A stretch of 64,000 nt of DNA from contig NZ_JAFKRH010000031.1 of the NCBI RefSeq assembly GCF_019038465.1, positions 1 through 64,000 of the forward strand. Direction: 5' to 3'. A model generated the notes under the pieces. The model was not told where the DNA came from. It made no database searches and was given only the letters and a program-made list of their open reading frames with translations. The stretch is from Synechococcus sp. CCY 0621 (GTDB lineage Bacteria > Cyanobacteriota > Cyanobacteriia > PCC-6307 > Cyanobiaceae). The position numbers and the translations under genes are program-made. Positions 54,082-62,824 of this stretch are shown piece after piece; position 1 is the first letter of the stretch, and every line of letters starts with the position of its first letter.

Positions 54082-54735
54082 TCAGGCCACGGCGCGGGAC
54101 AACCAGCGCAGGCTTTCGCGGATCCAGTCATCGGCGCCAGCGGAGGCATCGATCCCGGCGGCGGCGACGGCCCGCAGGGCCCGGTGGATTTCCAGGGGCT
54201 CATAGCCGAGCGCCACCAGGGTGATCTGCACCTCCTCGCGGCAGGGGGCCGTGGGGCCGCCCGGTGTTTCGACGCCGCTGACCTCCTCCTCGTCCAGGGG
54301 ATCCACCAGGCCGGCAAAGCGCTCCTGCAGGCGCGCCCGCAGCTCCACCGCAAGGCGCTCGGCCGTGCGCTTGCCCACCCCAGGCGCCAGGCAGAGACGG
54401 CGCAGGTCGGCGTGGACGATGGCACGCACAAGCTCGGGTACGTCCAGGGCGCCGAGCAGGCCCAGGGCCATCTGGGGCCCCACGCCACTCACGGCCACCA
54501 GCTCGCGGAACAGGTCCCGTTCCTGGCGGGCGATAAAGCCGTACAGCGTCCAACCGTCGTCACGGATGCTGTGGTGCACGTGCAGGCCCAGATCGCTGCC
54601 CACCCCAGGCAGGCGCTGCCACTGCTTCAGGGTGAACTGGACCTCATAACCCACCCCCTGGCAGATCAACAGGGCCCCGCAGCGGTTCGCCTGCTGCCAT
54701 GGTTCGGCCAGTCGCCCCTGCAGCCAGCCGATCAT
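54082..54735 (-). CDS. ruvA: Holliday junction DNA helicase subunit RuvA
   Basis: RuvA tetramers bind four-way junctions and load the RuvB motor for branch migration. The 217-residue product has the OB fold (MIGWLQGRL, GVGYEVQFTLKQ), two helix-hairpin-helix motifs (VSGVGPQMALGLLG and APGVGKRTAERLAVELR) and the RuvB-binding C-terminal domain (EVQITLVALGYEPLEIHRAL). The ATG is shared with the divergent lipoprotein frame at CATG. ruvB is not in the window. Confidence 0.96.
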   Translation of the reverse strand: MIGWLQGRLAEPWQQANRCGALLICQGVGYEVQFTLKQWQRLPGVGSDLGLHVHHSIRDDGWTLYGFIARQERDLFRELVAVSGVGPQMALGLLGALDVPELVRAIVHADLRRLCLAPGVGKRTAERLAVELRARLQERFAGLVDPLDEEEVSGVETPGGPTAPCREEVQITLVALGYEPLEIHRALRAVAAAGIDASAGADDWIRESLRWLSRAVA

Positions 54736-54757
54736 GGTGAGACGTGCGTCAGCCCCC

Positions 54758-55219
54758 ATGCTGCCCCTCCTGCCAAGCCCCCCGGTCCGCTCCCGGTCGC
54801 CGCTGAGGCTGGTACTGGCACCCCTGCTGGCCCTGGTGCTGCTGCTGGGGGGCTGCAGCAGAGCCGCCCAGCCCCCCAGGGGCGTGCTGCTTGATGCCCT
54901 GTCCCTGCAGATCCAGCTCACCCAGGGGGCCATTGCCCGTGCCCTCGACCTGGAAGCCGGCGGCCTGCCCGAGGTGAGCCGGGTGCGGGTCGAGGAGCAG
55001 GAGACCATCGCCATCGGCGAGGGCCGGGGCCTGCACCTGAGCGGCCGCTTCGACTGGCGCCTGCCGGGGGATGCCATTCGCGTCGACAGTCCCTTCGAGC
55101 TCTACCTGCAGCGGGGCTCCAAGGGGGAAAGCTGGCGCCTGGCCCGCCCCAGCGGCAGCAGCGACGGCAACAGCCAGGACTGGATCACGGAGCCCCTGCC
55201 ACTTCCTCGGAAAGCCTGA
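54758..55219 (+). CDS. Putative lipoprotein
   Basis: A protein of about 153 residues with a type II signal peptide: basic and Pro-rich start, hydrophobic core LVLAPLLALVLLL and lipobox LLGGC, so Cys is the expected lipidation site. The mature part is a small alpha/beta domain (LDALSLQIQLTQGAIARALDLE, then HLSGRFDWRLPG) typical of exported cyanobacterial proteins of unknown role. ATG 54734, which overlaps the ruvA start codon, is an alternative. The last 35 bases overlap the convergent antiporter gene. Confidence 0.75.
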   Translation: MLPLLPSPPVRSRSPLRLVLAPLLALVLLLGGCSRAAQPPRGVLLDALSLQIQLTQGAIARALDLEAGGLPEVSRVRVEEQETIAIGEGRGLHLSGRFDWRLPGDAIRVDSPFELYLQRGSKGESWRLARPSGSSDGNSQDWITEPLPLPRKA

Positions 55220-56600
55220 GCCAGCGGGCCACGTGGGGAAGGGTGAGGCCCTGCACCAGCAGGTTGATCACCACGACACAGAAGACGATGCCGCCGGCGT
55301 TCTGCACCAGGGACGGCACCGTGGCCGGGTCGATGCCGCGCACCCTGGGGATGGCGTCGACCATCTCGAAACTCAGGGCGAGCGGAACGGCGCCCCGCAG
55401 ACCGCACCAGGACACCAGCAGCGAATCCCGCAGAGTGAAGGGGGAAAAGCGCTGCAGCAGCAGCACACTCGCCGGCCTGGCCACCAGCATCATGGCGAGG
55501 GCGACGACGATCCCCTCCGGCAATGCGGGCAGCAGCTCCAGGGGATGGACGCTCAGGCCGAAGATCAGGAAGACGGTGATTTCGGTCATGTTGTTGAACG
55601 GCAGCAGGGTCTGCTGCAGGGCTTCCGGTGTGATCTGTGCGTTGCGGTAGGTGTGGTTGCGCAGCATCAGGCCCGCCACGTAGGCGCTGATGAAGCCGGA
55701 ACCGCCCATCAACTCCGCCACCCCATAGGAGATCAGGCCGATGGCGATGCCCAGGATCAGCAACTGGCTGGACTCCCGCACCAGACGGTTGAGGCTGAAG
55801 CGCCCCAGGTAGCTCACGCAGAGGCCAATCAGAAGGCCCGAACCGATCTTCTGCAGGAACGTCTGCAGCTGCTCCACCACCACCTGCTGCCCGCCGCTGG
55901 CACCGTCCAGGGTCGTCAGGCCGATCACCAGTCCCAGAAACAGGATGCCGGTGGGATCGTTGACGGAGGATTCGAACTGCACCAGGGCCGAAAGCCTGCC
56001 AGGGATCGCCCGTTGCACCAGTTGCAGCACATTCATCGTGGCCCCGGCGTCGGTCGAGCCCAGGCAGGCGGCGATCAGCATCGCCACGGCCACGGGCATC
56101 TGGCGGAAGCCGAGTTGGATGCCGCCCGAATCAGGGGAGGCCACGAACCAGATGATCAGCCCCAGCATCAGGCTGGAGAGGATCACGCCTCCCACCGCCA
56201 GGATGATTCCGTATTCGAGGAAGCCGCGAATCGAGCGGATGTCGGTTTCCAGTCCGGCGTTGAACAGCAGGATCGACAGACTCAGAACCTGCAGCCGCAG
56301 GATCGTGTCATGGCTGAACAGGGTGACGGAAGGATTGATCAGCAGGCCGAACAGCAGCACGCCCAGAATCGCCGGCACCCCGATTTTCAGGGAGAAGCGA
56401 CTGATCGCCAGGGTGCCTAGAAAGATGCCACCGATGGTCAGCATCATCAGCGGCAGGGGGACGATGCCAGGCGCCATCGGCGGCCTGATCAGGGTCGTCT
56501 CCGCCACCTGACGGAAGCTGGCCACCATCGTGGCCAGCGAGGAATCGAAGACACCAGGTAGGGGGATCAGCAGCAAGGGAACCCAACCTGGCGGCGTCAT
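55185..56600 (-). CDS. CPA1-family Na+(K+)/H+ antiporter
   Basis: A 471-residue protein with about 12 hydrophobic helices of the NhaP/CPA1 type. Landmarks are VLSLSILLFNAGLETDIRSI, the ion-binding SVNDPTGILFLGLVIG segment (ND motif) and WCGLRGAVPLALSFEM near the C-terminus. It should exchange Na+ or K+ for H+ and help pH and salt homeostasis. There is no long cytoplasmic C-terminal regulatory domain. Its start lies 4 bases inside the end of the EamA gene, so the two are likely cotranscribed. Confidence 0.88.
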   Translation of the reverse strand: MTPPGWVPLLLIPLPGVFDSSLATMVASFRQVAETTLIRPPMAPGIVPLPLMMLTIGGIFLGTLAISRFSLKIGVPAILGVLLFGLLINPSVTLFSHDTILRLQVLSLSILLFNAGLETDIRSIRGFLEYGIILAVGGVILSSLMLGLIIWFVASPDSGGIQLGFRQMPVAVAMLIAACLGSTDAGATMNVLQLVQRAIPGRLSALVQFESSVNDPTGILFLGLVIGLTTLDGASGGQQVVVEQLQTFLQKIGSGLLIGLCVSYLGRFSLNRLVRESSQLLILGIAIGLISYGVAELMGGSGFISAYVAGLMLRNHTYRNAQITPEALQQTLLPFNNMTEITVFLIFGLSVHPLELLPALPEGIVVALAMMLVARPASVLLLQRFSPFTLRDSLLVSWCGLRGAVPLALSFEMVDAIPRVRGIDPATVPSLVQNAGGIVFCVVVINLLVQGLTLPHVARWLRLSEEVAGAP

Positions 56601-57427
56601 CGTAGGAGTGGCTGGCCCAGACAGATCAGCGTGGCCATCAGGATCAGGGCCGCCCCGATCGCCGTCGGCAGATCAATGGCTTCCCCGAAGATCCACCAAC
56701 CCCAGAGGGCGGCGAATCCCACCTGCACGTAGCTGATCGCCGTGGCCCTGGCCGCCGGCAGCTGGGTGAGGGCCCGGGTGAGTCCCACCTGACCCAGCTG
56801 GGTGAACACCCCCACCCCCAGCAACCAGAGCAGCTCGGCCGGTGTCGGCAGCACCGGATCGAGCAGCACCAGGGGCAGGCTCATGGGCAGCGCCACGAGC
56901 GGAAAGTAGAAAATGATCACGGCCGGCTCTTCACTCTCGGCCAGGCTCCGCACGCTCACGTAGGCCACGGCGGTGAGCAGGGCGCCGGCCACCGCCACCA
57001 GCACCCAGGCGACCGGCAGGGCGGAGCTGGCCGTGGGCTGGGCCACCAGCAGCACGCCCAGCCAACCCAGCCCCATGGCCAGCAGTGCCGTGAAGGTGGG
57101 GTAGAGGTACTGCAGCACCGTGGCGGCGGCCAGGGGCAGGTGCACCACGGCGGCATAGACGCAGAACAGGGCGGCACTGCCCACCAGGCCCCGCAGCAGT
57201 AGCAGTCCCCGGCGCCGGCCCCAGGGATCCACACCGAGCCTTCGGACCATGCCGTAGCTGAGCACCAGGCTCACCAGGGCCCGGGCCAGCACCACCTCGG
57301 CGATCGGCAGCCGGTCGCCCACCTGCTTCACCCCCACCACCATCAGGCTGAAGGCCAGGGCGCTGAGCAGCATCCAGCCCCCGGCCGGCAGGGCTCCACC
57401 GGGCTGGGGCTGGCGCGTTCGGTTCAC
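56597..57427 (-). CDS. EamA/DMT transporter with shortened first repeat
   Basis: A 276-residue multi-helix membrane protein of the drug/metabolite transporter superfamily, made of two EamA repeats. The second repeat is complete (RATAISYVQVGFAALWGWWIFGEAIDLP). In the first, LQYLYPTFTALLA runs straight into MGLGWLGVLLVAQP, so about 15-20 residues with the usual GE motif and helix junction are missing. This may change topology or inactivate it. The start is a GTG (MNRTRQPQPGG), 156 bases from the divergent dnaG. The substrate is unknown. Confidence 0.78.
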   Translation of the reverse strand: MNRTRQPQPGGALPAGGWMLLSALAFSLMVVGVKQVGDRLPIAEVVLARALVSLVLSYGMVRRLGVDPWGRRRGLLLLRGLVGSAALFCVYAAVVHLPLAAATVLQYLYPTFTALLAMGLGWLGVLLVAQPTASSALPVAWVLVAVAGALLTAVAYVSVRSLAESEEPAVIIFYFPLVALPMSLPLVLLDPVLPTPAELLWLLGVGVFTQLGQVGLTRALTQLPAARATAISYVQVGFAALWGWWIFGEAIDLPTAIGAALILMATLICLGQPLLR

Positions 57428-57583
57428 CCGGTGATCTCCATCCGTGGTGTCAGGCCCCAGAATGGCGCCAAGTCCACCACTACCGATAGGGTCGGCGCCG
57501 CGGCGGCCCCTCCGTCCCGCCTGGCCCCCACGCCCTGGCTCTCCTTCACCCTGCTCGCCCCGCCCTGTCTTGAGCCTGCACCC

Positions 57584-59668
57584 TTGAGTCTTCCCCGTCT
57601 CCACCCCCGCACGATTGAGGCCGTCAAGGAGCGGGCCGACATCGTCGATGTGGTGGGGGAGCACGTGGTGCTCAAGAAGAAGGGCCGGGAATTCGTCGGG
57701 ATCTGCCCGTTCCACGACGACAAATCACCGTCGATGACGGTGTCGCCCGCGAAGCAGTTCTATTACTGCTTTTCCTGCGGGGCCGGCGGCAACGCCATCA
57801 AGTTCCTGATGGAGCTGCAGCGCACCAGCTTCAGCGAGGTGGTGCTGGATCTGGCGCGCCGCTACCAGTTGCCGGTCGAAACGCTTGATGGCCCTCAGCA
57901 GGAGCGGTTGCGCCAGCAGCTCTCCCGCCGTGACCGGCTGCACCGGGTGCTGGCCCTGGCGGCGGGCTGGTTCCAGAGCCAGCTGCGCGCGCCCGAGGGG
58001 GCCCCAGCCCTCACCTACCTGCGCCAGACCCGCGGCCTCAGCGAAACCACCCTGGAAGCCTTCCAGCTGGGCTATGCCCCGGCCGGCTGGGATGGCCTGC
58101 TGCAGCACCTGCAGCAGGTGGAGGGCCTGGATGCCGACCTGCTGGAGGCGGCCGGTCTGGTGGTGGCCCGCAAGGGGGGCAGCGGCTTCTATGACCGTTT
58201 CCGCGACCGGGTGATGGTGCCGATCCGGGACCGCCAGGGCCGGGTGATCGGCTTTGGCGGGCGCGGTCTGGATGGGGCCGAACCGAAGTACCTCAACTCG
58301 CCGGAGACGGAGGTGTTCGAGAAGGGCAAGCACCTGTTCGGGCTGGATCGGGCCGCCGACGCCATCCGTCGCGATGACCGGGCCGTGGTCGTGGAGGGCT
58401 ACTTCGATGTGATCGCCCTGCACGCCGCCGGCATCACCAATGCGGTGGCGGCCCTCGGCACGGCCCTCAGCTCCAGCCAGATCACCCAGCTGTGCCGCTG
58501 CTGCGACGGACGGCGACTGATTCTCAACTTCGACAGCGATGGGGCGGGCATCCGCGCCGCCCAGCGGGCCATCGGCGAGGTGGAGCAACTGGCGCTGCAG
58601 GGCCAGCTGGAGCTGCGGGTGCTGCACCTGCCCGCCGGCAAGGACCCCGACGAGTTCCTGCAGCAGCACGGCCCGGGGGAGTACCGCTCCCTGCTCGATC
58701 AGGCCCCGCTCTGGCTCGACTGGCAGATCGAGCAGGTGTTCGAAGGCAAGGATCTGGCCCGGGCCGACCAGTTCCAGCAGGCCGTCTCCGCTCTGGTGCA
58801 GCTGTTGGGCAAGCTGCCCCAGTCGGCGGTGCGCAGCCATTACCTGCAGCAGGTGGCCGAGCGCCTCTCAGGCGGCCAGGCCCGGCTGGCCATCCAGCTG
58901 GAGGAGGACCTGCGCCAGCAGGTCAAGGGCCAGCGCTGGCACGGCCGCTCGCTGAAATGGGAGCAACCCGGGGAGGTGGGGCACCGGGAGCGGGCCGAGG
59001 CGGAGATCCTGCGCCTCTATCTCCATTGCGCCCCCTGGCGCGGTGTGATCCGCGCCGAGCTGCGGCGCCGCGAACTCGATGACTTCGCCCTCCAGCACCA
59101 CCGCCAGCTCTGGGCCGCCATCGGCGAGCTGGAGGAGGACAACCTCGGTGCCGGTCGGCTCGAGGCCATCAACCGGGGCTCCGATCCCGGGCTGGATCTG
59201 GCCGATCTCGACCTGCCCCGCCTGCTGGGCGACCGGCTGCTGGTGGAGCAGAGCGCCCTGCTCGGCCGGCTCACCCCCCTGCTGGAGCCCAGCGAGGTGC
59301 AGCGGCTCGCCCTGGCCCACCCGCCGCTGCAGCTGCGGGGCGCCACGGCGTCGCTGGAGCGGCAACGGGTGCTCAGGCGCTGCCGTCACCTGCTTGATGC
59401 CTGGTCGAGCCAGCGGCTGCAGACCCTGGAGCACTGCATCGCCCGGCTGCTGGAGGAGGAGCGCCAGGCGCCCGCGCCAGGGCCCGCCACCCCGCCGGTC
59501 GGCAGCGGCCTCGACATGGAGACCCGCATCCACGAGCTCTTCGATGCCCTCAACGGCGATGCCCTGCGTTTCCAGGAGGCCTATTACGCCGAGCGCCGCT
59601 ACCTGAATCAGCTCGATGACGGCCGCCGCGCCGGCTACGAGGAAACCCTCGCGGTGCCGGCGGCCTGA
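57584..59668 (+). CDS. dnaG: DNA primase
   Basis: It makes RNA primers for replication. The 694-residue product starts with RTIEAVKERADIVDVVGEHV, then the CHC2 zinc finger (Cys41, His44, Cys62, Cys65), the RNA-polymerase domain with PKYLNSPETEVFEKG, the Toprim acidic sites VVVEGYFDVIAL and LILNFDSDGAG, and a C-terminal DnaB-binding helical domain. The start is TTG (MSLPRLHPRT), where family homology begins; an in-frame ATG at 57431 would add 51 low-complexity residues and nearly reach the divergent EamA start. Confidence 0.94.
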   Translation: MSLPRLHPRTIEAVKERADIVDVVGEHVVLKKKGREFVGICPFHDDKSPSMTVSPAKQFYYCFSCGAGGNAIKFLMELQRTSFSEVVLDLARRYQLPVETLDGPQQERLRQQLSRRDRLHRVLALAAGWFQSQLRAPEGAPALTYLRQTRGLSETTLEAFQLGYAPAGWDGLLQHLQQVEGLDADLLEAAGLVVARKGGSGFYDRFRDRVMVPIRDRQGRVIGFGGRGLDGAEPKYLNSPETEVFEKGKHLFGLDRAADAIRRDDRAVVVEGYFDVIALHAAGITNAVAALGTALSSSQITQLCRCCDGRRLILNFDSDGAGIRAAQRAIGEVEQLALQGQLELRVLHLPAGKDPDEFLQQHGPGEYRSLLDQAPLWLDWQIEQVFEGKDLARADQFQQAVSALVQLLGKLPQSAVRSHYLQQVAERLSGGQARLAIQLEEDLRQQVKGQRWHGRSLKWEQPGEVGHRERAEAEILRLYLHCAPWRGVIRAELRRRELDDFALQHHRQLWAAIGELEEDNLGAGRLEAINRGSDPGLDLADLDLPRLLGDRLLVEQSALLGRLTPLLEPSEVQRLALAHPPLQLRGATASLERQRVLRRCRHLLDAWSSQRLQTLEHCIARLLEEERQAPAPGPATPPVGSGLDMETRIHELFDALNGDALRFQEAYYAERRYLNQLDDGRRAGYEETLAVPAA

Positions 59669-59741
59669 GGCCTGGATCTCTGTTCGGATTCCGCTTGCCA
59701 GCGCCCGATCTGACTAGATTTTCTAAGGACGCAGGCTTGCC

Positions 59742-60740
59742 ATGGCTCCCTATCCGGCTTACCCCGTCCCCGCCGACGAGAACCAGCGGCTTCGTGAGCT
59801 GGAGCGCTACGGCATCCTCGATGCCGACAGTGACGAGCACTTCGATCGCATCCTGGATCTGACCGCGGCCATCTTCCAGACCCCCATCGTGGCGATCTCC
59901 CTGGTGGAGGCCGACCGGCAGTGGTTCCTGGCCAAGCGGGGACTTGAGGTGCGCGAAACACCCCGTGAAATGGCCTTCTGTGCCCACGCCATCGTCCACG
60001 ACGAGGTGATGGTGGTGCCCGATGCCCGCGCCGATGAGCGCTTCCGCAGCAACCCCCTGGTCTTCGCCGATCCCCACATCCGCTTCTATGCCGGGGCGCC
60101 CCTGCAGACCCCTGAGGGCCACAACCTCGGCACCCTCTGCGTCATCGACCGGGAGCCCCGTGACCTCAGCCCGAAGCATCGCGAACTGTTGCACCGCCTG
60201 GCCCAGCTGGCGATGCGAGAGCTGGAGCTGCGGCGCCTGGCCCACCTCTGCCCGATCACCGGCTTGCCCACCCGTCACGCCTTCCTGAGCATCGGCACCA
60301 GGGAGTTTGAGCGTGCCCGCCACGACCAGCACCCCCTGTCGCTGCTCCTCTTCGATCTCGACAATCTGCGCCTGATCAACAACCGCTGGGGCCACCTCGC
60401 CGGCGACCAGGTGCTCACCGATGTGGTCCAGCTGGCGCGCACCTTCCTCCAGGAGCAGGACTTCGCCGCCCGCCTGGGGGATGGCGAGTTTGCCCTGCTG
60501 CTGGTGGGCATTGGGCCCGATCAGGCCATGGCCCTGGCGGATGGCCTGCGCACCGCCGTCGCCCACATGCCCGGCGTCTACAGCCATTCCGACTTCCGTC
60601 TGCACATCAGCGGCGGCCTCACTGTCCTGGCCCCCGCCGATCGCGGCTTCACCGACCTGATCCAGCGGGCCGAGCGGGCCCTTGAGCTGGCCAAGGGCAA
60701 CGGCCGCAACCAGATCGCCAGCCTCTTCGACGGACCCTGA
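59742..60740 (+). CDS. GAF plus degenerate GGDEF protein
   Basis: A 332-residue signalling protein. Residues about 15-165 are a GAF domain (LRELERYGILDADSDEHFDRILDL, EMAFCAHAIVHDEVMVVPDARADERF, GTLCVID). Residues about 175-330 are a GGDEF domain: ITGLPTRHAFL, metal site LLLFDLDNLRLINNRWGHLAGDQVL, but the signature loop reads RLGDGEFALLL. The position that should be Asp/Glu in GG(D/E)EF is Gly, so diguanylate cyclase activity is doubtful; it may be a receptor or regulatory protein. An A/T-rich stretch with an AAGGA site lies just upstream. Confidence 0.88.
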   Translation: MAPYPAYPVPADENQRLRELERYGILDADSDEHFDRILDLTAAIFQTPIVAISLVEADRQWFLAKRGLEVRETPREMAFCAHAIVHDEVMVVPDARADERFRSNPLVFADPHIRFYAGAPLQTPEGHNLGTLCVIDREPRDLSPKHRELLHRLAQLAMRELELRRLAHLCPITGLPTRHAFLSIGTREFERARHDQHPLSLLLFDLDNLRLINNRWGHLAGDQVLTDVVQLARTFLQEQDFAARLGDGEFALLLVGIGPDQAMALADGLRTAVAHMPGVYSHSDFRLHISGGLTVLAPADRGFTDLIQRAERALELAKGNGRNQIASLFDGP

Positions 60741-60749
60741 CTCTGACCC

Positions 60750-62030
60750 TCAGGCCCGCACCACCGGCACATCGCTCAGCCGGGTGGTGGCGGCCCTCGA
60801 CAGGCGCGAGCGCCGCATGGTCCAGCGGGGCCGCAGGCCGCAGGCCGCCCACTGCACGGTGCCGCTGCCGTAGCGGCGGTTGAGGCCGTCGACCGTGGCC
60901 ATCAGGGCTTCGCGCCGTTGCTGCTGTTCCGGTGGCAGCGGAGCCAGCAGGTGGTGCTGCAGCAGCCCCACCGGCTGCAGATCCTGCAGCAGCACCCCCG
61001 CCTTCTGCAGCGGCTTATGGGGCCGGAACAGCCGCTCGGCCAGGGGCAGGGCGGCGGCGAGCAGCACGGCGGTGTCGTTGCTGGGCAGCAGCAGGGAGAC
61101 GGTGGCGGCATTGGCGTAGAAGCGGGTGCCGTTGAAGGGGCTGCTGCGCACGAACACCGTGACGCTGCCCGCCCGCTGCCCCTGGCGGCGCAGCTTCTCG
61201 CCGGCCCGGCTGAGGTAGGTGGCGATCGCCTGCCGCAGGCCCTCGAGGCTGGTGACCGGTTCGCTGAAACTGCGGCTGACGCAGGTTTCCTGCTTCGCCG
61301 GCGGTACGGCCACCAGGGGCAGGCAGCTGTGGCCGCGCAGCTCCTGCTGCAGGCGCACGCCCACGACGCCACAGCGGTGCCGCAGTTCGCCGCTCGGCAT
61401 GTCGCGCAGGGCCCGGGCCTGGCTGATGCCCCGCAACCGGCACCAGCGGGACAGCTTGCGGCCGATGCCCCAGACGTCCTCGATGGCGATGGCCTCCAGC
61501 CAGGGGCCCGGATCCCCGACCTGGCCCAGGTCGAACACGCCGCCATGGGAGAGGTCGCGTTTGGCGATGCGGTTGGCGATCTTGGCCAGCACCTTGGTGG
61601 GGGCGATGCCCACCGCCACCGGCAGGCCCAGCTGGCGGCGCACCTGCCGGCGCAGGTCTTTTCCCCAGGCGGAGAGGTCGCCGTCGCCGGGGGGGCGGTG
61701 CAGGCGACCGAAGGCCTCGTCGATGGAATAGATCTCCAGCTCCTCCACCCAGGCTTCGAGGCTGGCCATCAGCCGCTGGCTCATGTCGGCGTAGAGGCCG
61801 TAGTTGGAACTGCGCACGATCACACCGCGGCGTTCCAGGTCGTGGCGCACCTGAAACCAGGGGGTGCCCATGGGAATGCCCATGGCGCGGGCCTCGGCGC
61901 TGCGGGAGACGATGCAACCGTCGTTGTTGGAGAGCACCACCAGGGGCTTTCCGATCACGGAGGGGTCGAGGGCCGCTTCGCAGGAGGCGTAGAAGTTGTT
62001 GCCGTCGACCAGGACGGTGGCCTGGCTCAT
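60750..62030 (-). CDS. umuC: DNA polymerase V subunit UmuC (Y-family)
   Basis: An error-prone translesion polymerase acting with UmuD'. The 426-residue length matches E. coli UmuC. It has VLVDGNNFYASCEAALDP (first catalytic Asp), SNYGLYADMSQRLM, YSIDEAFGRL (catalytic Asp-Glu), GIAPTKVLAKIANRIAK and a C-terminal little-finger domain. The ATG overlaps the umuD stop by four bases. The open frame extends further upstream but belongs to antisense of umuD. It converges with the GAF-GGDEF gene, 9 bases apart. Confidence 0.95.
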   Translation of the reverse strand: MSQATVLVDGNNFYASCEAALDPSVIGKPLVVLSNNDGCIVSRSAEARAMGIPMGTPWFQVRHDLERRGVIVRSSNYGLYADMSQRLMASLEAWVEELEIYSIDEAFGRLHRPPGDGDLSAWGKDLRRQVRRQLGLPVAVGIAPTKVLAKIANRIAKRDLSHGGVFDLGQVGDPGPWLEAIAIEDVWGIGRKLSRWCRLRGISQARALRDMPSGELRHRCGVVGVRLQQELRGHSCLPLVAVPPAKQETCVSRSFSEPVTSLEGLRQAIATYLSRAGEKLRRQGQRAGSVTVFVRSSPFNGTRFYANAATVSLLLPSNDTAVLLAAALPLAERLFRPHKPLQKAGVLLQDLQPVGLLQHHLLAPLPPEQQQRREALMATVDGLNRRYGSGTVQWAACGLRPRWTMRRSRLSRAATTRLSDVPVVRA

Positions 62031-62353
62031 CGGCCCCCCGGCAGCGAACGGATCACGTGCACGGCCACGCCCCAGAGCCGGTCGTCGTCGTTGCCACCGA
62101 GGGCCAGGGGCGGGTAGGCGGGGTTGGCGGGCTCCAGCCACCAGTGCGCCCCCCGGCGCACCAGGCGCTTGAGGGTGAATCCCCCCTCCAGCAGGGCCAC
62201 CACGATGCGGCCCGATCGGGGTGTGGCCTCCCGGTCCACGACGAGCAGGTCGCCGTGGCGGATACCGGCACCGAGCATCGAGTCGCCGCAGACGCGCAGC
62301 AGCAGGGTGCGGCCGGGGTGGAGGTTCAGCTGTTCGTTGAGGTCGACCCCCAT
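62027..62353 (-). CDS. umuD: UmuD-like protein lacking the self-cleaved N-terminal arm
   Basis: A 108-residue protein of the LexA/UmuD S24 peptidase family. The dyad is complete: Ser25 in CGDSMLGAGI and Lys62 in FTLKRL, equivalent to E. coli Ser60 and Lys97, a constant offset of 35. E. coli UmuD is cleaved between residues 24 and 25 to give active UmuD'; this protein begins at about residue 36, and an in-frame TGA upstream rules out a longer start. It is therefore born in a UmuD'-like form. It is coupled to umuC, and a LexA-like box lies upstream. Confidence 0.9.
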   Translation of the reverse strand: MGVDLNEQLNLHPGRTLLLRVCGDSMLGAGIRHGDLLVVDREATPRSGRIVVALLEGGFTLKRLVRRGAHWWLEPANPAYPPLALGGNDDDRLWGVAVHVIRSLPGGR

Positions 62354-62381
62354 CCCGGCCCCGGGCGACGGCCTTCACCTT

Positions 62382-62395
62382 AGTATGCTTGTACT
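62382..62395 (-). promoter_or_regulatory. LexA-like SOS box upstream of umuDC
   Basis: The plus strand reads AGTATGCTTGTACT, matching 13 of 14 positions of the published cyanobacterial LexA consensus RGTACNNNDGTWCB. It lies 28 bases upstream of the umuD ATG, a good place to block transcription. The stop of the next upstream gene is 2 bases away, so the umuDC promoter would sit over the end of that gene. Confidence 0.6.
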
Positions 62396-62397
62396 GG

Positions 62398-62814
62398 TCA
62401 GTCGTCGTCTTCGAGCAGCAACTGCTGGAAGGCGGTGTAGAGGTCCAGCTCGGGATCGGCGGCTGCGGGGCGGCTGTTTCCTCCGCTCCGGGGGGTCTGG
62501 GTGCGGCGGCGGCCGGTGTGGGCAGGAGGCTGGCTGCTGCCGGCGGGGGTGCTGGTGGGGGGAGGCACCTCCAGTTGCCGCAGCCGCTCCAGCAGGTGGG
62601 GCGGCACGCTGCCGTCGGCGCTGACGTCCATCAGCCCGCGGAACAGCTTCTCGGGGTCCTGCTCGGTTTCGACGGGATGGCGGCGGTCGACCGCCCGGCT
62701 GCCCGGGGCCGCATCGCCGGTCGTCGGGGTGGGTGGGGGCGGAGCGGGAAGCTTGCTGGGCAGCTGGCGGCCGAGGGCCTCCAGCCGTTCACGGCTGCGG
62801 GCATCGAAGCTCAT
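62398..62814 (-). CDS. Conserved hypothetical Pro-rich protein, 138 residues
   Basis: The N-terminus (MSFDARSRERLEALGRQLPSKLP) is helical; the middle is Pro/Thr-rich; LFRGLMDVSADGSVPPHLLERLRQLE near residue 58 is the most ordered stretch; the C-terminus ends in a conserved-looking acidic patch (LDLYTAFQQLLLEDDD). No known domain. The acidic tail is of the kind that docks onto partner proteins, but this is inference. It lies between the pentapeptide gene (10 bases) and umuD on the minus strand. Confidence 0.65.
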   Translation of the reverse strand: MSFDARSRERLEALGRQLPSKLPAPPPPTPTTGDAAPGSRAVDRRHPVETEQDPEKLFRGLMDVSADGSVPPHLLERLRQLEVPPPTSTPAGSSQPPAHTGRRRTQTPRSGGNSRPAAADPELDLYTAFQQLLLEDDD

Positions 62815-62824
62815 CGGGGCGGGG

